Origin: Glandiceps talaboti
Taxonomy: Eukaryota > Hemichordata > Enteropneusta > Spengelidae
DNA length: 25,000 bases
Reading direction: 5' to 3'
Assembly: GCF_964340395.1 (NCBI RefSeq)
Contig: NC_135567.1
Location: forward strand, 16,252,806-16,277,805
A model generated the notes under the pieces. It had not been told where the DNA came from. It ran no database searches and saw only the letters and a list, made by a program, of their open reading frames with translations. Shown piece by piece: positions 20,049-25,000 of this stretch. The number at the start of each line of letters is the position of its first letter. The first letter of the stretch is position 1. Made by a program: the position numbers and the translations under genes.

Positions 20049-21610
20049 CCCGAATTTGTTCGTAATATGACAATTCATTTAGACGTTCTAAATGTAGTTC
20101 GTGAGAAGAGGAAATAGCGACTTTCCAAATAACCTTTACATTTCCAACAATTACCCACTAATCCACATAGTAGTAATAGTACACAGGTGGTCAAATTGTC
20201 AATGTAGTCGTCTGCTTCTTCAGTGGTTGAAATCACAGCGGCGGGAAATCACCGAACCCGGCCCATGACTAATATTTAAACTTAATGACAGAATCGAACT
20301 CCATCGGTAACCTTTCATTGCTAATGTTACAGTGTGCATCGACCTCATTAATTTATCACTACACCGTTACATACGCAATCATAACATCCAGTCAATTTAT
20401 AAGGATCATAAAAGTCTCCACTCCAAAAAATTACTGTGCGTCTAACAAACTGGTTCAAAAGGTCGGATAACAGCATCGACGTGTAATAAATGATTAATAT
20501 TAGTTTTCACAAGTCTATACATATGGAGAGGTCATATCGGTTACTAATGGCAACATATCCACAAATATATATTTGTATTTCATACTAACCAGATTTCAAA
20601 ATTATAGATGGAATAATAACATCTGCAAAGATGTCGTGTCACATGGGTTATATTTTGAGCACATACACATTTCATCTCCATATCAAATAGTTCATTTTTT
20701 CACATCTTTGTATTTTTACATTGACGTCATGAGCTTGGAAATATATGTTGTATATGCCATATTGGTGACAGCCATTCAGGCTAATTTATTTCAAGATCTG
20801 GAAACAACTCTATCTTCAGAAGTTGACTATGGTGGATTTTGAGTATTGTCTAGTTTCACAAGTGTGATTACGTTAATCATAATGCATAAATCACGTGACT
20901 TGTGATGGCACCACAATATTGTTAAGAATTTCGTATGGTACAAAGAACTATGATGACAGTTAATTACGGTTTTTGTTGCGAATAAAATTCAACTTATTTT
21001 TTATGTTTTCTTTATTTTTACAGGCAGAGGCGACTTTCACTGTGCATGTTCTCACAATTGATTCTTTTTTGTGTATTTTTAGAAGTTGTTTATTTTTATA
21101 GTTTATCGGTGCGGAAAGTGTCTGGTGAGAGGCTGACATGTAGGTGACTTGCAGATAGAAGAATGTTTTTTTTTTAAATTCTGTTCCTATGTCAGTTCCA
21201 AACCAAACATGATGGTTTAATGGTTCCGAGTCTATCTGCTGTATTTTAGAGCCATTCCGCTACACTTGTTTCAGAATGACTAGATTCCAGGGGAAATTTG
21301 AACTTCACCTCTGCTACCCCAGTCGAATTAAGTCGTCCCTAAAAATAGGGACCTGGCAGGACAGAGGTTTCTCTGTGAGTAATTTACCATGCATCAATTT
21401 TACTCTTCAATAGTCGAGGTCAAATAAGGGTAGCTGTGCCGTTATTGGTTCGTGCTTTGCGTTAATATGATCATAATGTGTTGTTCGACCACGGTGTTTG
21501 ATCAGACAATGTAGTGTCAAACTAATTAAGAAAAATAATTATGTCCTCTTTAATAAGATAATATTTCCCAAACCTTACTCAATGCACCTTAATTAAAACA
21601 CATCTCTGAG
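20049..21610 (+). repeat. Repeat family 2, copy 1
   Basis: Collinear with 23364-24875. Shared blocks in order: GACGTTCTAAATGTAGTTCG, ACACAGGTGGTCAAATTGTC, CCATCGGTAACCTTTCATTG, CTAACAAACTGGTTCAA, TTACTAATGGCAACATATCC, TCACGTGACTTGTGATG, AAGAATTTCGTATGGTACAA, GTCTGGTGAGAGGCTGA, CCAAACCAAACATGATGG, ATTGGTTCGTGCTTT and ACTCAATGCAC. Indels shift every frame between copies, so the 89-codon frame at 20573-20842 is not conserved. The element class is unknown. Confidence 0.85.
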
Positions 21611-21805
21611 CAACCAACCTACCAACCAACCAACCAACCAACTACCCAACCAATCAGCCAGTCAACCAACCGACAAGCAAATCAGCCAGTCTACTAACCA
21701 GCCAACCAACAAACTAATTAATCAACCAACCAACCAACCTGCCGACTGACCGCCCAACCGACCGACCGTCCTACCAACCGACTGATCGATCAACCAACCA
21801 ACCCA
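21611..21805. repeat. CCAA-type degenerate tetranucleotide array
   Basis: About 195 bp of CCAA with CCGA, CAGCCAGT and similar variants, at the end of repeat family 2 copy 1. The same kind of array at the same position closes copy 2. Confidence 0.9.
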
Positions 21806-22480
21806 TAAAATAAAGCAATTCTAACTGAATGTTATGTTTTAAAACCCTGCGACGTGCTCGTTCCCCTCTGAACAATCATATATGTGTCCCCTTCAGTATA
21901 TATGTTTCTCAATAGTTGGTAACCGACTGTGAACTTTTAACCAAATAGATGTGGAAATTAATTGTACTATGTCGAATAATGTAAAATTTATCGAGATACT
22001 ATAAATGTAATGGTATATTTAATGTTTGCGAGATTATAAGTGTTTTAATATCACCAAGACTTTGGTGGAAAACATGTATATCATTGAAAATGTTATCTCA
22101 CCTGAACCCTAGTAAGGCATTTACACGTTGTTTCCTTTTTCTGTCATCCGCTACTCAGTCATGACTTGTTCAAGTTACTTTTACACATCTGTGCCAACGA
22201 CAAAACGATTTTTTACTAAGCAATTGTGAGTGTGTCTCTCCTTACTCTCATTACTACAGCCTTGTTGTTTCTTCCACTCAGATATCTTCATGCTATTGAA
22301 ACTTAATTTTTTTTTTCATATAAAATCAAAATATAACGACTTCTATGTACTTTCTGGTAGTCAGTTTCTAAAAAATCTAAATGATTTTTAAGAGACCGAC
22401 ATAAGTATGTCTTCTGTCATTCAAAGTTTCAATGTTGGAAGATCATTAATGTATTTGCATTGTTTGCCACCATTTATGTT
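21806..22480. other. Unassigned AT-rich region between repeats
   Basis: No gene, RNA or repeat recognised. Confidence 0.4.
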
Positions 22481-22640
22481 TATGACAAACAGGTGGTTTG
22501 GAGATTATATATTGATCTAGAAGTCGGAGGAGGGAGAATAATTTATTGGTCTTTGGGACTATTTTTATGATGTTATGTCTTAAGCGTACCTGGTACTTAT
22601 TTTGAGTAATTTGACTATATATATTTCATATAATGTCAAT
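22481..22640 (+). repeat. Remnant of repeat family 1 (copy F)
   Basis: A short stretch (AACAGGTGGTTTGGAGATTA, TTTATTGGTCTTTGGGAC, TTTTTATGATG, TTAAGCGTACCTGGTAC) matches the start region of family 1 copies in order, with strong divergence. A trinucleotide array follows about 130 bp later, as in the other copies. Confidence 0.5.
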
Positions 22641-22773
22641 CGATTAAATTTGATTTATACATTAATGAAATACATAGACTAGCATATATTTTTTTCGCTT
22701 TTTTCACTTTTCCACTAGCATTTTATTATGCAGAAAGTGCTAATAAGATGTGTGCCACTTTTTAAACATAAAT

Positions 22774-22827
22774 AGACGACGACGACGACGACGATGGTGG
22801 TGGTGGTGGTGGTGGTGGTGGTGGTAG

Positions 22828-22866
<39 letters not shown>

Positions 22867-22892
22867 GAAGGAGGAGGATGGTGGTGGTGGTA

Positions 22893-22951
<59 letters not shown>

Positions 22952-22998
22952 GAAGATGATGAGGAGGAGGAGGAAGAGGAGGTGGATGGTGGTGGTGG

Positions 22999-23045
<47 letters not shown>

Positions 23046-23070
23046 GTGGTGATGATGAGGAGGATGGTGG

Positions 23071-23111
<41 letters not shown>

Positions 23112-23136
23112 GTGGTGATGATGAGGAGGATGGTGG

Positions 23137-23174
<38 letters not shown>

Positions 23175-23199
23175 GTGATGGGGAGGAGGATGGTGGTGG

Positions 23200-23245
<46 letters not shown>

Positions 23246-23273
23246 GAGGAGGAGGAGGATGGTGGTGATGATA

Positions 23274-23307
<34 letters not shown>

Positions 23308-23364
23308 GGATGATAATGATGGTGATGGTGCTGGTGGTGGTATGGAGGGTGATGGTGATGATGA
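22774..23364 (+). repeat. ATG/GTG trinucleotide array with AGG-marked higher-order units (array G)
   Basis: It opens with (GAC)n, then alternates GGT and GAT blocks, with GAGGAGGA markers at about 22870, 22965, 23056, 23122, 23181 and 23247. The last markers are about 60-66 bp apart. The array ends exactly where repeat family 2 copy 2 begins. The giant His/Pro, Ser/Pro, Asp/Gly and Met/Val frames are artefacts. Confidence 0.95.
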
Positions 23365-24875
23365 CCGAATTGTTTTGTAATATGACAAGTCATTCAGACG
23401 TTCTAAATGTAGTTCGTGCGAAGAGAAATTAAACGACTTTTCCAAATAACTTTTACATTTCCAACAGTCCACCCACCAAGACATCTCACATAGTACACAG
23501 GTGGTCAAATTGTCGATGTAATGGTCTGCTACTTCAATGATTGAAGTCATGACGAATATTTAAAATACATGACTTGTACTAATTCCATCGGTAACCTTTC
23601 ATTGCTAATGCTATGTACAGTGTGCATCGACATCATTCATTTATCACGACACCGTGACATGTATTATTATAACACACAGGTCATTTAATAAGGATCATAA
23701 CGTCTCCACTCAATAAAACAGTGTGAGTCTAACAAACTGGTTCAACAGGTCAGACAGCAGCATCGATATGTAATAAATACTTAATGTTAGTTATTATAAA
23801 TCTATATACAGACACTGTATTGGTTACTAATGGCAACATATCCACAGACATATATTTGTATTTCACACTAACCAGATTTTAACATTAATGATGAAATAAT
23901 AAGAGAAAACAAGAATTGCAAAACCAACAAAGATGTCCTGTCACATGGGTTATTTATTGGCCATACATATCAAAAATTTGATTTGTACACATCTTTGCAT
24001 TTTTACATTGACGTGATGGCCTTGGGAAATGTGTGTTGTATTTGCTTTATTCTTGATAGCTATTCGGGAACAAGGCAGAAGTTGACTATGGTGGATTTTG
24101 AGTGTAGTTGAGTTTCACAAGTGTCATATATTTAATGATCATGCATATACATTAGCACGTTTCATCACGTGACTTGTGATGTCACCACAATGTTGTTAAG
24201 AATTTCGTATGGTACAAGGAACTATGATGACAGTTACTGTATCATTACGGTGTTTGTAGAGAATGAAATTAAACTAATTTTGATATGCCACTAATTCCTT
24301 ATTTCACAAACCTAAAAATTACGACAACGTTACTGCGTATGTTTCCCACAATCCACTTCGTGTATTTTTTTGGAAGTTGTTATTTTCACAGTTTATCGGC
24401 GTGGAAAATGTCTGGTGAGAGGCTGAAACGTTGGTGAAGTGCACATAAAAGTACACTTTTTTTAAATCCTGTTCTTATTTTAGTCCCAAACCAATCATGA
24501 TGGTTTAATTAATGGTTACATTAGCTGATTCCGAGTCTGTTTGATGTATTTCGGAGCCATTCTGCAAATTGACTATGAATGACTAAATTTTCCCTGGAAG
24601 ACTTAAACTGCCCCACTAATCTAGTTGTATTAAGTTCTTAATAGGGATCTGACAGGATAGAGCTTTCTCTGAAGAATTTTACCCTGTATACTTTATTCTC
24701 TCCAAGGGTAGCTGTTCTTTTATTGGTTCGTGCTTTTGGGGTAATACGATCAAAATGTGTTGTCTGACCAGGGTATTGATCAGACAATGCAGTGTCAGAA
24801 GAATATGCCTTTATTGATACAATAATATTTCTCAGATTTTACTCAATGCACTGTAATTACAGCACATCCCCGAGA
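23364..24875 (+). repeat. Repeat family 2, copy 2 (runs toward window end)
   Basis: Same block order as copy 1 at 20049-21610. Relative to copy 1 it lacks a ~30-bp GC-rich segment (CGGCGGGAAATCACC region, near 20240) and carries its own small indels. It abuts the ATG/GTG array on its left. Confidence 0.85.
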
Positions 24876-25000
24876 GACCAACAAATCAACAACCGGCCAG
24901 TCAATCAGTCAGCTAGCCAGCCAACCAACCAACCGATCGACCGATCGACCGGCAGGCCAACCAACCAACCTCCCACCCAAGAAACCAAGAAACCAACCAA
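24876..25000. repeat. CCAA/CCGA degenerate array, cut by the window end
   Basis: The counterpart of 21611-21805, with CCGGCCAGTCAATCAGTC, CCGATCGACCGATCGACCGG and CCAACCAACCTCCC. Its full length is not visible. Confidence 0.9.

Noticed and set aside
20573-20842. 89-codon plus-strand frame in repeat family 2 copy 1
   Set aside because: The homologous segment of copy 2 (about 23870-24100) has indels and stops, so the frame is not conserved.
21611-21805. CCAA repeats considered as telomere-like or CRISPR-like
   Set aside because: Units are degenerate tetramers with no spacers and no telomeric TTAGGG-type motif. It is an ordinary microsatellite at a repeat end.
22740-23550. Large His/Pro, Ser/Pro, Asp/Gly and Met/Val frames
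   Set aside because: Same artefact: overlapping open frames on both strands of a trinucleotide array. The flanks are repeat family 2 sequence.

Overview
This is eukaryotic, almost certainly metazoan, DNA. It is AT-rich, has spliced genes with GT-AG introns, is crowded with microsatellites and diverged non-coding repeats, and has no dense run of ORFs. The style (long TACA, ATG/GTG and CCAA arrays) fits a marine invertebrate such as a lophotrochozoan or an invertebrate deuterostome. The sequence alone does not fix the species.

Only one gene can be supported well. It lies on the minus strand at 984-5117 and none of its exons is obvious as a conventional ORF. I assembled it from splice sites, reading phase and a core promoter. 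It has six coding exons totalling 1362 nt (453 codons plus stop). They encode an N-terminal signal peptide split over two exons, three tandem repeats of about 133 residues with four cysteines each (one exon per repeat, all phase 1-1), and a short C-terminal exon that looks like a GPI-attachment signal. A CCAAT box, a TATA box and an initiator sit at canonical spacing upstream. The product is therefore probably a secreted, membrane-anchored surface protein. I do not recognise the family.

Layout. 1-980: downstream flank with a long TACA/TGCA microsatellite. 984-5250: the gene, whose second and third repeat exons and the introns between the repeats come from a recent ~1.2 kb tandem duplication. 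5.8-16.5 kb: at least five copies (A to E) of a dispersed or locally amplified non-coding repeat family about 1-2 kb long, each ending in or next to an ATG/GTG trinucleotide array, all in the same orientation. They are interrupted at 7.4-9.06 kb by a less repetitive stretch with a possible isolated first exon. 16.5-20 kb: mostly unassigned, with a small 96-bp terminal-inverted-repeat element. 20.05-25 kb: two copies of a second, ~1.7 kb non-coding repeat, each ending in a CCAA/CCGA array. Between them lie a remnant of the first family and a 590-bp ATG/GTG array.

The long low-complexity ORFs (His, Ser, Asp, Met, Val, Tyr/Cys runs) are readings of microsatellites and are not annotated as genes. 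All exon calls, similarities and lengths come from reading the sequence by eye. No alignment, database search or transcript evidence was available.
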